Source: Nocardia nova SH22a (lineage in GTDB: Bacteria > Actinomycetota > Actinomycetes > Mycobacteriales > Mycobacteriaceae). Taken from it: a DNA stretch of 64,000 nt. Positions within the stretch are counted from its first letter, which is position 1. Every line of letters begins with the position of its first letter. The notes under the pieces are model-generated. The model was not told the origin of the DNA and searched no databases. It saw only the letters and a program-made list of their open reading frames with translations. Location: contig NZ_CP006850.1 in NCBI RefSeq assembly GCF_000523235.1, positions 2,728,001 through 2,792,000 on the forward strand. Reading direction: 5' to 3'. Below, one piece after another: positions 38,737-54,647 of this stretch. A program made the position numbers and the translations under genes.

Positions 38737-39588
38737 ATGGTCAACCCGTATCAGCCCGGATATCCCGCCGCGCCACCGCCTCCGGGCCCGGCATGGGGCG
38801 CGCCGCCGAATTTCGCGGGGGCGCAACCATTTCCGCGACCGGGCGGCGGCCGCGCCACCGTCGACATCGTGGCGGGAATCGCCCTCGTGCTGGCCGCGGT
38901 CCTCGCCATCGCGCAGTCGTTGTGGGCGGGAGGCTTTTCCGGATTCTGGCGTTACGGATCCGGTGTCGCCACGATCATCTTCTGGGTCGTCGCGGTCTTC
39001 GCTCTGGTGGGCGGGATCCTCGTGATCGCCAAGGGAGCCGCTGACCCTTGCGTCCGGACGGTGGCGTCGCTGGGGGCGGGCGCCTTGTTCCTGCCCTTCG
39101 CGCAACACATCGCCCGGATCTTCTTTTCGTCCTATACGAGGGTGTCCGAGGACGGGAACTTTCTGTCCTTCCCGATCGTGATCGCGGTCGTCGTCGCGGC
39201 CGGAGCGCTGATCGCCGGAACGACGGGTGCGTCCGCGTCACCGGCGTCTCCGCCGGGCGGCCAGTTCCCGGCGGCGTATCCGGGCGGTAATCCGGGATAT
39301 CCGGCAGGCGCTCCCTTCGGAGCGAGCACGCCCGGATTCGTTCCGGGTGCGCCCGCTCCGGCTCCGTATTGGCAGCCACCGGGCGCGATGGCCGCGCCTG
39401 CCGGTTACGCGCCGGGATATCCGGGTGGCGCACCGGGCGTGCCCGGCTATTCGCCCTTCCCGGCGGCCCAGCCGCCGGTGGCGCCGGGAGCGGTTCCCAC
39501 CGGTGGCGCATCATCCGGACCGATACCGACCGGCGGTCCGGGTACCGGCCCGGATGCGCAGCCCACGGTGACGCTCGGAGACAAGTAG
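38737..39588 (+). CDS. Proline/glycine-rich membrane protein
   Basis: This is a 283-residue protein of unknown function. It has a Pro/Gly/Ala-rich N-terminus (about 1-40). Three or four hydrophobic segments follow between about 42 and 165: TVDIVAGIALVLAAVLAIAQ, IIFWVVAVFALVGGILVIA, LGAGALFLPFAQHIARIFF and IVIAVVVAAGALIAG. A long, repetitive C-terminal tail comes last (GYPAGAPFGA, PGYPGGAPGVPGY and similar). Such proteins are common in mycolata and are often annotated as proline-rich membrane proteins. ATG 38737 follows AAGGAG. It is divergent from the terpenoid operon; the iron box lies 104 bases upstream of this start and could affect it too. Confidence 0.75.
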   Translation: MVNPYQPGYPAAPPPPGPAWGAPPNFAGAQPFPRPGGGRATVDIVAGIALVLAAVLAIAQSLWAGGFSGFWRYGSGVATIIFWVVAVFALVGGILVIAKGAADPCVRTVASLGAGALFLPFAQHIARIFFSSYTRVSEDGNFLSFPIVIAVVVAAGALIAGTTGASASPASPPGGQFPAAYPGGNPGYPAGAPFGASTPGFVPGAPAPAPYWQPPGAMAAPAGYAPGYPGGAPGVPGYSPFPAAQPPVAPGAVPTGGASSGPIPTGGPGTGPDAQPTVTLGDK

Positions 39589-39687
39589 GTCGCGGATCCT
39601 CGCCGATCGGTATGTGCTGAGAGGTCCCCATGATGGGCGGTGACCTGCCATAACGCGAGCTCCGTCGAGAATCCGCCAACCCGCCCG

Positions 39688-42029
<2,342 letters not shown>

Positions 42030-42033
<4 letters not shown>

Positions 42034-42961
42034 GTACCGAAGCGACACCGGAGATTCCGGTGACCACCGCGGACTTGTCGGCACTGGACAAGGCACATGT
42101 GCTGGCCGGTGCGCTGCCGTGGTTGCAGAAGTTCCGCGACAAGATCGTGGTCGTCAAATACGGCGGCAACGCCATGATCGACGACACCCTCAAGCACGCC
42201 TTCGCCGCCGATATGGCGTTCCTGCGCACCGTCGGCGTGCATCCGGTGGTGGTGCACGGCGGCGGCCCGCAGATCAGCGCCATGCTGAAAAGGCTGGGGC
42301 TGCAAGGGGAATTCCGCGGCGGCTTCCGCGTCACCACCCCCGAGGTGATGGATGTGGTGCGGATGGTGCTGTTCGGTCAGGTCGGCCGCGAACTGGTCGG
42401 GTTGATCAACGCGCACGGCCCGTACGCGGTCGGCATCTCCGGTGAGGACGCGCGACTGTTCACCGCGACCCGCCGGACCGTGACCGTCGACGGCGAAGCG
42501 ACCGATATCGGCCTGGTCGGTGATGTCACCGCGGTCGACCCGGACGCGGTGCTGGATCTGATCAGCGCCGGGCGTATCCCGGTCGTCTCGACCATCGCGC
42601 CCGATGCCGACGGCGTGGTGCACAACATCAACGCCGACACCGCGGCCGCGGCCCTGGCCCAGGGGATCGGCGCGGAGAAATTGGTGGTCCTCACCGATGT
42701 CGAAGGCCTGTACACGAATTGGCCCGATCGCTCGTCGCTGACCACGCACATCGACACCGACGCCCTGGCCGCACTGCTGCCGAGCCTGGACGCCGGGATG
42801 GTGCCGAAGATGGAGGCCTGTCTGCGCGCCGTGCGGGCGGGTGTCCCGACCGCGCACGTGATCGACGGCCGGGTGCCGCACGCGGTGCTGCTGGAACTGT
42901 TCACCGGGGAAGGTATCGGAACGATGGTGACCCCTCCCGAGACGGCAGGAACGACAACATC

Positions 42962-42965
<4 letters not shown>
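42030..42965 (+). CDS. argB: Acetylglutamate kinase
   Basis: This is an amino-acid kinase, 311 residues, phosphorylating N-acetylglutamate in the second step of the pathway and usually the feedback-controlled one. Motifs are [12 protein letters not shown] (ATP site, near 39), [16 protein letters not shown] (near 75), [12 protein letters not shown] (near 197) and the C-terminal [12 protein letters not shown]. The long N-terminal helix before the kinase core is the type that forms the arginine-sensitive hexamer, so arginine inhibition is likely. ATG 42030 overlaps the argJ stop, and the stop overlaps argD. Confidence 0.97.
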
Positions 42966-45623
<2,658 letters not shown>

Positions 45624-45684
45624 GAACGTCGGCACAGTCCTGCGGCCGTTGGTGGTGGGTGTACCGCGCAACTCCGGCTGTGTG

Positions 45685-45699
45685 GTGATCGGCGATCAC
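45685..45699. terminator. Small perfect palindrome between argR and a convergent TetR gene
   Basis: GTGATC (45685-45690) and GATCAC (45694-45699) pair with a GGC loop. It is weak as a terminator, but it is the only hairpin in the 77-base gap. Confidence 0.35.
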
Positions 45700-45700
45700 G

Positions 45701-46309
45701 TCACGGGTGTGCGGGCAACCCCAGTGCCGCGCGCAGTGCCGCTCGTCCCCGATCGGCCGCGCTGCGATCGCCCAATAGTTGAATTTCCTGGTTGACCGCC
45801 ATCGTGATGCCGACGACCGTGGTGACCAGTTCGTCCGGCGGAGGGTGTGGTACGTCCGATTCCGCCTGCGCGGCAACGATTTCGGCCCGTAGAGCGGCAC
45901 GCGCGTTCGCGACATCCGTGCGCAGGCGCTCGCGCAGTACCCCCGGCCTGCCATCGAGTTCGGTGGAGGCCGCGGTGACGAAACAGCCTCCGGGGAACGG
46001 GCATTCGGTCAGATAATCGATCCAGTTGTCCACCAGCCGGGCCAGCCGTTCGGTGCCCGGCGCCATGCCGTCCAGCGGTGCGATCACCGCCGCTCGAAAG
46101 ATCTCACCGGCCTGTTCCAGGGCGGCCAGTTGCAACTGCTCGCGCGAGCCGAACGGACCGACGACTCCGGCCTTGCTCATCTCCAGGCTCTCGGCGAGCG
46201 AGCCGATCGTCATCCCTTCCAGGCCGATCCTCGACGCCTGTTCGATCGCCACCGAGACGATCCGATCCCGGGTGTGGGCCGCGTCGGCGGCGGAACGACG
46301 AGGTGACAT
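45701..46309 (-). CDS. TetR-family transcriptional regulator
   Basis: This 202-residue repressor has the N-terminal helix-turn-helix IVSVAIEQASRIGLEGMTIGSLAESLEMSKAGVVGPFGSREQL (residues about 17-60). The C-terminal domain is of the TetR_C_33-like kind with the conserved CPFPGGCFVTAASTELDGRPG (about 104-125); the two cysteines there recur in relatives. The start ATG at 46307-46309 lies ten bases from a palindrome. It is divergent from a TIGR03086-family gene, which it probably represses. Confidence 0.9.
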   Translation of the reverse strand: MSPRRSAADAAHTRDRIVSVAIEQASRIGLEGMTIGSLAESLEMSKAGVVGPFGSREQLQLAALEQAGEIFRAAVIAPLDGMAPGTERLARLVDNWIDYLTECPFPGGCFVTAASTELDGRPGVLRERLRTDVANARAALRAEIVAAQAESDVPHPPPDELVTTVVGITMAVNQEIQLLGDRSAADRGRAALRAALGLPAHP

Positions 46310-46318
46310 ACGCCAAGC

Positions 46319-46356
46319 ATAGCGTCCGATCGTTCGCTATAGTCATTTGGCGAACG
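46319..46356. promoter_or_regulatory. TetR operator region, two overlapping inverted repeats
   Basis: ATAGCG (46319-46324) pairs with CGCTAT (46335-46340) across ten bases that include CGATCG. CGTTCGC (46331-46337) also pairs with GCGAACG (46350-46356). Both lie between the divergent start codons. Confidence 0.6.
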
Positions 46357-46387
46357 ACCGTAAGGTAAATATTCGGAAGGTGTTGTG

Positions 46388-46945
46388 ATGAGCGAACTTC
46401 TGCGGCTGGACGCGATGGCGCTGGCGCTGATCGGCGGGGATGTGGCCGCACTCGACGATGCGGATCTGGCCGCGCCGACGCCGTGCGCCGGATGGAATGT
46501 CGCCGATCTGATCGCGCACATGAACGAGCGACACGAGGCGGTCAACGTCTCGGTGCTGGGGACCTCGGTCGAATCGGTGGACGACCCGCGTGAGGCATTC
46601 GCGCACATCACCGCCCGGTGGATCGCCGCGATGGAGCGATCCGGCGGGACCGTGGTCCTGCCGCGATCCGGCCCGCTCGCCACGGAGAAGGTACTGGGCG
46701 TGCATCTGGTGGATATGCTCACCCACCGCTGGGACCTCGCGCGTGCGCTGGATCGCCCCTGTCCGGTCCCCGCGAGATTGCTGACCGCGGCACTGCCTGT
46801 CGCGCGCGCGATCACCGCGCCGGGCAGTTCGTTCAACGGCCCCGGTGGGGTCTACCGTCCGTCGCTGGCCGAGGACGACGCCCGCCCGGCGCTGGACAAT
46901 ATCGTCGCCCTCCTGGGCCGCGACCCGGATTGGCGGGCGGCGTGA
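46388..46945 (+). CDS. TIGR03086-family metal-binding protein (DinB-like)
   Basis: This 185-residue four-helix-bundle protein is related to mycothiol-dependent maleylpyruvate isomerase. The N-terminal CAGWNVADLIAHMNERHEAVN carries the first His ligand (near 42), and LGVHLVDMLTHRWDLARAL (near 105-123) the others. Members are thought to be mycothiol-linked thiol transferases, including mycothiol S-transferase; the substrate is not evident. ATG 46388 has GGAAGG upstream. It is divergent from and probably regulated by the TetR gene through the palindromes between them. Confidence 0.85.
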   Translation: MSELLRLDAMALALIGGDVAALDDADLAAPTPCAGWNVADLIAHMNERHEAVNVSVLGTSVESVDDPREAFAHITARWIAAMERSGGTVVLPRSGPLATEKVLGVHLVDMLTHRWDLARALDRPCPVPARLLTAALPVARAITAPGSSFNGPGGVYRPSLAEDDARPALDNIVALLGRDPDWRAA

Positions 46946-46954
46946 CTCGCGAAC

Positions 46955-47764
46955 TCAGGGTTTGCGGGCCACCGCGCCGTAGCAGTTGACCTGGGCGTCG
47001 AGCCAGGACGGCGGTTCGATGCCGGGACGCCAGCGGTTGACCGTGACGATTCCCGGATCCAAGAGTTCGAGCCCGTCGAAGAAGGTGGTGAACTCCTCGC
47101 GAGTGCGGGCCTGGACGTGGACCGCGTTCTGCCGGTACATCTCGAATGCCCGATCCATGGCCTCCGGCTCGAGATCGGAGGTGATGTGCGAGGCGACGAC
47201 GAACGATCCGGGAGCCAGGCCCGCGAGCAGGGTCTTCAGCACCCCGGCCGGGTCCTGCGCATCGGTGAGGAAGTGCAGGACCGCGACCAGGCTCAATGCC
47301 ACCGGACTGGACAGATCGAGCGTGTCGTGCAGGGGCTGTGCGGCGAGGATCGCCTCCGGATCGTTGAGATCGGCGGCGACGAAGGCGGTGCGGCCCTCGG
47401 GGGACCCGGCCAGCAGTGCGCGCGCATGCGCCAGAACCACCGGGTCGTTGTCGACGTAGACCACGCGCGCTTCCGGCGAATGCCGTTGTGCCACCTGGTG
47501 CAGATTGGGCTCGGTCGGGATGCCCGTGCCGATATCGAGGAACTGCCGCACACCGGCCTCGGCGAGTACGCCGATCGCCCGATGCATGAACTGCCGGTTG
47601 TGCCGTGCCGCGATCCGGACCGTGGGGAAGGCCTCCATGACCTTCTCGAGTGCGGTCCGGTCGATCTCGTAATTGTCCTTGCCGCCCAGTGCGTAATCGT
47701 AGATGCGAGCACTGCTGGGCGCCTCCGCGTCGGAGGTCGCACTGGCGTCGGGCGCGGTGGTCAT
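46955..47764 (-). CDS. SAM-dependent methyltransferase, DUF574 family
   Basis: This 269-residue member of the actinobacterial S-adenosyl methyltransferase family (Methyltransf_19/DUF574) has the recognisable N-terminus ARIYDYALGGKDNYEIDR (about 20-37). SAM-binding motif I is FLDIGTGIPTEPNLHQVA (near 75), motif II is VVYVDNDPVVLAHARALL, and the C-terminus is typical (WRPGIEPP, CYGAVARKP). Genomes of Nocardia and Streptomyces often have many copies; substrates are unknown. ATG 47764 is preferred over GTG 47767. The upstream gap carries CCTATTC (47802-47808) and GAATAGG (47845-47851), a possible operator. Confidence 0.9.
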   Translation of the reverse strand: MTTAPDASATSDAEAPSSARIYDYALGGKDNYEIDRTALEKVMEAFPTVRIAARHNRQFMHRAIGVLAEAGVRQFLDIGTGIPTEPNLHQVAQRHSPEARVVYVDNDPVVLAHARALLAGSPEGRTAFVAADLNDPEAILAAQPLHDTLDLSSPVALSLVAVLHFLTDAQDPAGVLKTLLAGLAPGSFVVASHITSDLEPEAMDRAFEMYRQNAVHVQARTREEFTTFFDGLELLDPGIVTVNRWRPGIEPPSWLDAQVNCYGAVARKP

Positions 47765-47882
47765 CACAGTCCTGTCGAATGCGAGGTGGTTGTCGATGCA
47801 TCCTATTCGATGCCGCGCCGCCCTGCACGGATTCGATTAAAGTGGAATAGGTTGAGAACAAAGGAGATTGGCAGCTCCGGGG

Positions 47883-48752
47883 TCATGCGCGCAGCGCCGG
47901 TGCGAGCACCTCCCGTGTCCACTGCCGAAAGCTGGTGGGGGAGGAGGACTCCGGCGTGCGGGCGGTGTCGTAGAGACCCCCGTCGACGGCATTCGCCATA
48001 TCGACCAGCCCTTGGGCCCAGGCCGCGCTCATACCGTGCGCGGTGAGCGCCGCCTTGTGATCTGCTGCGGAAATCCGCTGGTAGTGAACCGGGCGGTCCA
48101 GCACCTCGGACATGATGCGCGCCATATCGTTGTGCGAGAGGTCTTCCGGCCCGCGGATCTCGACGCTGTCCTGCCCGGTCCAGGACGGATCGAGCAGCAG
48201 GCGCGCCGCCGTCGAGGCGATGTCGCGGGTGGCGCACGAGGGGAGCCGGTGGTCGCCGGAGATGGTGCCGAAGAAGGTTCCGGAGTTCCGGATCGGCTCG
48301 ACCTGCCACAGCAGATTGTCCATGAATCCGGGCGGGCACAGCGACCGGTAGTGCGCCCCGCTGCTCTCGATCAGAGCGTCCATGGCGAAGATCGCCGAGA
48401 TCTGGCCCGCCCGACGGGCGTTCGCGCGGCCGAGACTCGAGACGGCGACGATCCGGCCGATGCCGTCGAGCGCCTCGCACAGCGGGGTCACGAATTCCAG
48501 GACGTGGCCGGGCACGCTGGGGGCCGACGTATTCGGCGGAACCACCCAGAACACGGTGTCGGCGCCTTTCGTCGCCGCGGCGACGACCTCGCGGTCGGCG
48601 GTCGACCCCCGCACGACCTCGACGCGGTCGCGCAGGTGCGGGGCCAGGCGGGCGGGGTCGCGGGCGATCACCCGGATGGGCTGGTCGCTACCGGCGAGGA
48701 GATCGAGTACCTGGTGTCCGATACTGCCAGTGGGTGTGGTCACGACGATCAT
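47883..48752 (-). CDS. NmrA-like NAD(P)-binding protein
   Basis: This 289-residue atypical SDR / NmrA-family protein has an N-terminal IVVTTPTGSIGHQVLDLL (Rossmann glycines, about 3-20) and no YxxxK. It is similar in plan to the gene at 25969. The start ATG is at 48750-48752 with GGGAGC before it. It is divergent from a TetR-family regulator; the 27-nt palindrome at 48777-48803 should control one or both. It could be a quinone oxidoreductase or a redox-sensing partner. Confidence 0.85.
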   Translation of the reverse strand: MIVVTTPTGSIGHQVLDLLAGSDQPIRVIARDPARLAPHLRDRVEVVRGSTADREVVAAATKGADTVFWVVPPNTSAPSVPGHVLEFVTPLCEALDGIGRIVAVSSLGRANARRAGQISAIFAMDALIESSGAHYRSLCPPGFMDNLLWQVEPIRNSGTFFGTISGDHRLPSCATRDIASTAARLLLDPSWTGQDSVEIRGPEDLSHNDMARIMSEVLDRPVHYQRISAADHKAALTAHGMSAAWAQGLVDMANAVDGGLYDTARTPESSSPTSFRQWTREVLAPALRA

Positions 48753-48776
48753 GAACTGCTCCCGAACGAGTGCGAT

Positions 48777-48803
48777 AAGTAAACTAGACCGTACCGTTTA
48801 CTT
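48777..48803. promoter_or_regulatory. TetR operator between the NmrA-like gene and its regulator
   Basis: AAGTAAAC (48777-48784) and GTTTACTT (48796-48803) are perfect 8-bp arms with an 11-base centre. It lies 24 bases from one start codon and 19 from the other. Confidence 0.75.
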
Positions 48804-48822
48804 TGACGGAAGGGAAGACCAC

Positions 48823-49440
48823 ATGGCGAGGCGCGGCGATCAACTGCGCGAACACATCCTGTGGACGGCCAAGGACGTCTTCCTGGAAATGGGTTTCGAA
48901 CGGGCGTCGATGGATGTGCTGGCAGCGCGCGCCGAGACCTCGAAGCGAACCCTGTACGCCCATTTCGACAACAAGGACACGCTGTTCCTCGCCGTGGTCG
49001 GCTTCGTGCGCGAACTGCATCTGGGCCGGATGGGGCAGCCGCGGGACTACGGGGACGATCCGATCGAGGCGGTGACGCTGTATTGCCTCCGGTTCCAGCA
49101 GCAACTGGTGTGGGTGCAGTCGGTGCGGACCTGCCGGCTCGTGGTCGCCGAGGCGGAGCGGCTGCCCCGCGCCGCGTCGGACTATTACGACGCCGTCTTC
49201 GCCACGGCCCGGCGCGATCTCGCCGCGTTCGCGGCCGCGCACTGGGAGCTGGCGGAGTCGGCCGCGCTCGGCGTCTCGGACGAAATCCTCACCGGTGCGG
49301 TCTATTCGCGCTTCGTCGCGGTGTTGTTCGGGGTCGCGGAGCCGACCGCCGAGCGCATCGACGCGGCGCCGTCGGCCGCGGATCCCGACTACGAGCGGAT
49401 TCGGCGGATCGTTGCCACGGTGCTCGACTCCCGCGGCTGA
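48823..49440 (+). CDS. TetR-family transcriptional regulator
   Basis: This 205-residue repressor has the N-terminal helix-turn-helix LREHILWTAKDVFLEMGFERASMDVLAARAETSKRTLYAHFDNKDTLF (about 8-55), a very standard AcrR-type recognition helix. The C-terminal part is the TetR_C_7/AefR-like type (VWVQSVRTCRLVVAEAERLP). ATG 48823 has a GGAAGGGAAG site. It is divergent from the NmrA-like gene with a perfect palindrome in between; autoregulation is likely. Confidence 0.9.
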   Translation: MARRGDQLREHILWTAKDVFLEMGFERASMDVLAARAETSKRTLYAHFDNKDTLFLAVVGFVRELHLGRMGQPRDYGDDPIEAVTLYCLRFQQQLVWVQSVRTCRLVVAEAERLPRAASDYYDAVFATARRDLAAFAAAHWELAESAALGVSDEILTGAVYSRFVAVLFGVAEPTAERIDAAPSAADPDYERIRRIVATVLDSRG

Positions 49441-49463
49441 GTGCCGGCCCTCGGGCGGAGGTG

Positions 49464-49628
49464 TCAGGCCAGGGGATATTGTCCCGGCGGGTAGGTTCCG
49501 CCGAACCCGCCGGGCGTACTCGAGCTGCCCGCGCCGATGAGGTCGGAAACGAGGGTGATCACCGCCTGGCCGAGCGAGAGGATGTCGGATCCGATCGCGC
49601 CGAAATAACCGGAGAATGTGGAGAGCAT
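49464..49628 (-). CDS. Small amphipathic/hydrophobic peptide, 54 aa
   Basis: This is a 54-codon gene with ATG at 49626-49628 and a GGGAAAGG ribosome site at good spacing. Residues 1-35 (LSTFSGYFGAIGSDILSLGQ, then AVITLVSDLIGAG) form an amphipathic, nearly uncharged helix. The C-terminus is GGTYPPGQYPLA. The composition resembles the short cell-wall channel or amphipathic peptides known from mycolic-acid bacteria, but I cannot match it to a named family. It is surrounded by normal codon use. The downstream end lies 23 bases from the convergent TetR gene's stop. Confidence 0.6.
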   Translation of the reverse strand: MLSTFSGYFGAIGSDILSLGQAVITLVSDLIGAGSSSTPGGFGGTYPPGQYPLA

Positions 49629-49813
49629 GGGTCTGCCTTTCCCGGGGCATCTGGTGTCGTTCGCTCTCAGGGTGACACATCGGCGCCACCCGGTTGTGGC
49701 AAACACCTTGACCCCCAGGGGTTTCGGGATGAATGTGTGCGGTTGTCCGATCTGTGGACCGTCCCGGCCGGGGCGTTCCGGCGCCCGGAATCCGGCGTCC
49801 CCACCCCCGGTTA
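49629..49813. other. Divergent intergenic region, small-peptide gene / argG
   Basis: No gene is visible. The stretch contains CCTTGACCCCCAGGGG at about 49708-49723, with a small CCCC/GGGG palindrome, and then the ArgR-type box. Confidence 0.35.
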
Positions 49814-49844
49814 TGAATGGGATTGCATCATCATGCATAATCAT
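49814..49844 (+). promoter_or_regulatory. ArgR-type box upstream of argG
   Basis: This is the second copy of the 31-nt element found before argC; 27 of 31 bases are identical and the spacing between its TGAATG and TTGCAT parts is the same. It lies about 103 bases before the argG start. Confidence 0.8.
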
Positions 49845-49946
49845 TTGCAGTTGATGTGAGCCGTCCGAGGGCGGGTAGCGGCGCCGCATCCACGCCGGTG
49901 ACATCGCGCACCCCACGCACACGCACGAACCTGAGGAGCATTTGAT

Positions 49947-51149
49947 ATGGCCGATCGCGTCGTACTCGCCTATTCCGGCGGGTTGGACACCTCCGTTGCC
50001 ATCAGCTGGATCGGCAAGGAGACCGGGGCCGAGGTGGTCGCCGTCGCGATCGATCTGGGCCAGGGCGGCGAGGACATGAACCTGGTGCGCCAGCGCGCAC
50101 TGGACTGCGGCGCGGTCGAGGCCATCGTGGTCGACGCCCGCGACGAATTCGCCGACGAGTACTGCCTGCCGACCGTGCAGGCCAACGCCCTCTACATGGG
50201 CCGCTACCCGCTCGTGTCGGCCATCAGCCGCCCGCTGATCGTCAAGCACCTGGTCGAGGCCGCCGAGTACCACGGCGCCTCCACCGTCGCCCACGGCTGC
50301 ACCGGCAAGGGCAACGACCAGGTCCGCTTCGAGGTGGGTATCGGCGCGCTGGCCCCCGATCTGAACGTCATCGCGCCCGTGCGCGACTACGCCTGGACCC
50401 GCGAGAAGGCCATCGCCTTCGCCGAGGAGAACGCGCTGCCCATCACGGTGAGCAAGAAGTCGCCGTTCTCGATCGACCAGAACCTGTGGGGCCGCGCGGT
50501 CGAGACCGGCTTCCTCGAGGATCTGTGGAACGCCCCGACCAAGGACGTCTACGACTACACCGTGGACCCGACCGTCAACTTCGAGGCGCCCGACGAGCTC
50601 ATCGTCACCTTCGACAAGGGTGTGCCGATCGCCATCGACGGCCGTCCGGTCACCGTGCTCGAGGCCATCACCGAGCTGAACAAGCGCGCGGGCCGTCAGG
50701 GCGTGGGCCGCCTGGACATGGTCGAGGACCGGCTCGTCGGCATCAAGAGCCGCGAGATCTACGAGGCGCCCGGCGCGATCGCGCTGATCACCGCGCATCA
50801 GGAGCTCGAGGCCGTCACCGTCGAGCGCGAGCTGGGCCGCTACAAGCGCCAGGTCGAGCAGCGCTGGGGCGAGCTGGTCTACGACGGTCTGTGGTTCTCC
50901 CCGCTCAAGCGCGCTCTGGACGCGTTCGTGCGCGACACCCAGCAGCACGTCTCCGGTGAGGTCCGCATGGTGCTGCACGGCGGCAACGTCGTGGTCAACG
51001 GCCGCCGCAGCGAGGAGTCGCTCTACGACTTCAACCTCGCCACCTACGACGAGGGCGACAGCTTCGACCAGTCGCTGGCCAAGGGCTTCGTGCAGATCCA
51101 CGGCCTGTCCTCCAAGGTCGCCGCGCGCCGGGACCTGTTCAAGAAGTAG
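49947..51149 (+). CDS. argG: Argininosuccinate synthase
   Basis: The 400-residue protein joins citrulline and aspartate using ATP. The ATP-pyrophosphatase loop [12 protein letters not shown] is near residue 8. Further family blocks are [18 protein letters not shown] (near 112), [11 protein letters not shown] and [13 protein letters not shown]. The length is normal. ATG 49947 has GAGGAG 12 bases upstream. It is separated from argR by 4.3 kb but carries its own ArgR-type box, so it belongs to the same regulon. A terminator follows. Confidence 0.97.
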   Translation: MADRVVLAYSGGLDTSVAISWIGKETGAEVVAVAIDLGQGGEDMNLVRQRALDCGAVEAIVVDARDEFADEYCLPTVQANALYMGRYPLVSAISRPLIVKHLVEAAEYHGASTVAHGCTGKGNDQVRFEVGIGALAPDLNVIAPVRDYAWTREKAIAFAEENALPITVSKKSPFSIDQNLWGRAVETGFLEDLWNAPTKDVYDYTVDPTVNFEAPDELIVTFDKGVPIAIDGRPVTVLEAITELNKRAGRQGVGRLDMVEDRLVGIKSREIYEAPGAIALITAHQELEAVTVERELGRYKRQVEQRWGELVYDGLWFSPLKRALDAFVRDTQQHVSGEVRMVLHGGNVVVNGRRSEESLYDFNLATYDEGDSFDQSLAKGFVQIHGLSSKVAARRDLFKK

Positions 51150-51158
51150 GCCGCCGTC

Positions 51159-51186
51159 CGGTCCGGCCGAAAGCCCGGCCGGACCG
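51159..51186 (+). terminator. Terminator after argG
   Basis: CGGTCCGGCC (51159-51168) and GGCCGGACCG (51177-51186) form a perfect 10-bp stem with an 8-nt loop, nine bases past the stop. Confidence 0.8.
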
Positions 51187-51536
51187 CGTGCGCCGGTGCC
51201 CCGGCAGAGCCGTCCGTCCCGCGAGTTGGGCGCGGGGGAGTCGGTCTCCGGTGGACCGGACGCGGCGCGATCGGAGCCCCGCGCCGCACATCGGCCCGTC
51301 CGGTGCAGGGCCACCGCACGGGAGACGCGGTCGGATCGGGTGGTTGTCCGTCACCGTGGAACCTGATGAGCGTGGCCCTGTCGCGGAGTCCGGGGCCCGC
51401 TGTCGTGTCGGTCCCCGGGCCGTCTGCCGGGAGGGGTTCCCAGGGACGCGGAGTAGCCTGCGACCGAGCCGGCCGCGGACCGCGTCGGTCGTATCGACAG
51501 CCGATTCGAAGACAGGCCGTAATCAAGGAGGCGTCC
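51187..51536. other. Gene-free stretch between argG and the methyltransferase
   Basis: ORFs here are GC shadows without ribosome sites. The promoter for the methyltransferase-argH pair must lie here, but I cannot place it. No ArgR-type box is visible. Confidence 0.4.
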
Positions 51537-53917
<2,381 letters not shown>

Positions 53918-54307
53918 CCGCGGCCCGGAGCTCGGTCTCCCGATGCTGACCGAATAGGGACCGGACACGATCGCAGCGACACGGCGGTGACCGCCTCGTC
54001 CCGAGGCGCTCGGACTCCGCGATCGGCACGCGCGCTGCGCGCCGGCCGAGACGATCAGCGCCCCGGTATCCGAGCCGCGGGGGCGGGGGTGGCGGGGCCC
54101 TGTCGGCGGGTGGACAACGGATGCCGGCGTCACCGGATGCCGACCGTGGCCCAGTGCCGGTGTGGCCGGGTTGCCGGGGTGATCGAGTGGTCGGCGGGGC
54201 CGACGCGGCTGGCGAAGGCCGACCGGTGTGGCGTAGCGGTCGGCGGAATCCAGCGGCTGGCGTGGCGGGGCGGCCGAGTCGTCGGCGAACGCGGTCGCGC
54301 GGCCCGT
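53918..54307. other. Gene-free GC-rich stretch after argH
   Basis: Open frames exist on both strands, but none has a ribosome site or a recognisable protein. I see no RNA gene. It precedes the SMR gene's promoter. Confidence 0.4.
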
Positions 54308-54313
54308 TATCGT
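54308..54313 (+). promoter_or_regulatory. Candidate -10 of a leaderless SMR mRNA
   Basis: TATCGT ends six bases before ATG 54320, and no ribosome site is present. A transcript starting at the A of ATG would be leaderless. A -35 is not obvious. Confidence 0.5.
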
Positions 54314-54319
54314 GCGCCC

Positions 54320-54643
54320 ATGATGTTCGTATTGCTCGGTTTGGCCATCGTGTCCGAGGTGTCGGCGACGGTGTCGCTCAAGCTGTCGGAGGGGTTCACC
54401 AAACTGGTTCCCTCGATCGTGGTGGTGATCGGGTATGTCGCCGCGTTCGCCTTTCTGTCCCAGGCATTGAAGCGGGGCATGTCGGTCGGCGTGGCGTATG
54501 GGGTGTGGTCGGCGATCGGAGTCGCACTGGTGGCCGCCATCGGTGCGCTGTTTCTCGACGAGCGGCTGTCGGCGATCCAGATCGGCGGTATCGGACTGCT
54601 GATCATCGGTGTGCTCGCCCTGGAGCTGGGGGGAGCGCACTGA
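54320..54643 (+). CDS. Small multidrug resistance (SMR) exporter
   Basis: This 107-residue, four-helix proton antiporter is of the EmrE/Mmr type. The essential glutamate is in helix 1 (LGLAIVSEVSATVSLKLSEGF, Glu13-14). Helix 3 has YGVWSAIGVALVAAIGALFLDE and helix 4 IGGIGLLIIGVLALEL, all typical. SMR pairs and single dimers both exist; here it is alone. The ATG at 54320 is followed directly by another ATG. It exports cationic compounds, quaternary amines or guanidinium, to be decided by experiment. It converges on ilvA, four bases apart. Confidence 0.92.
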   Translation: MMFVLLGLAIVSEVSATVSLKLSEGFTKLVPSIVVVIGYVAAFAFLSQALKRGMSVGVAYGVWSAIGVALVAAIGALFLDERLSAIQIGGIGLLIIGVLALELGGAH

Positions 54644-54647
54644 CCGC

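Noticed and set aside
47867..48046. Plus-strand ORF with AAAGGAG ribosome-like site opposite the NmrA-like gene
   Set aside because: The protein is Arg/Pro-rich without a domain and the minus strand encodes an intact NmrA-like protein.
54000..54643. Longer SMR start giving a 218-aa protein
   Set aside because: The extra N-terminal 110 residues are Arg-rich and unlike any SMR protein; helix 1 starts right after ATG 54320.
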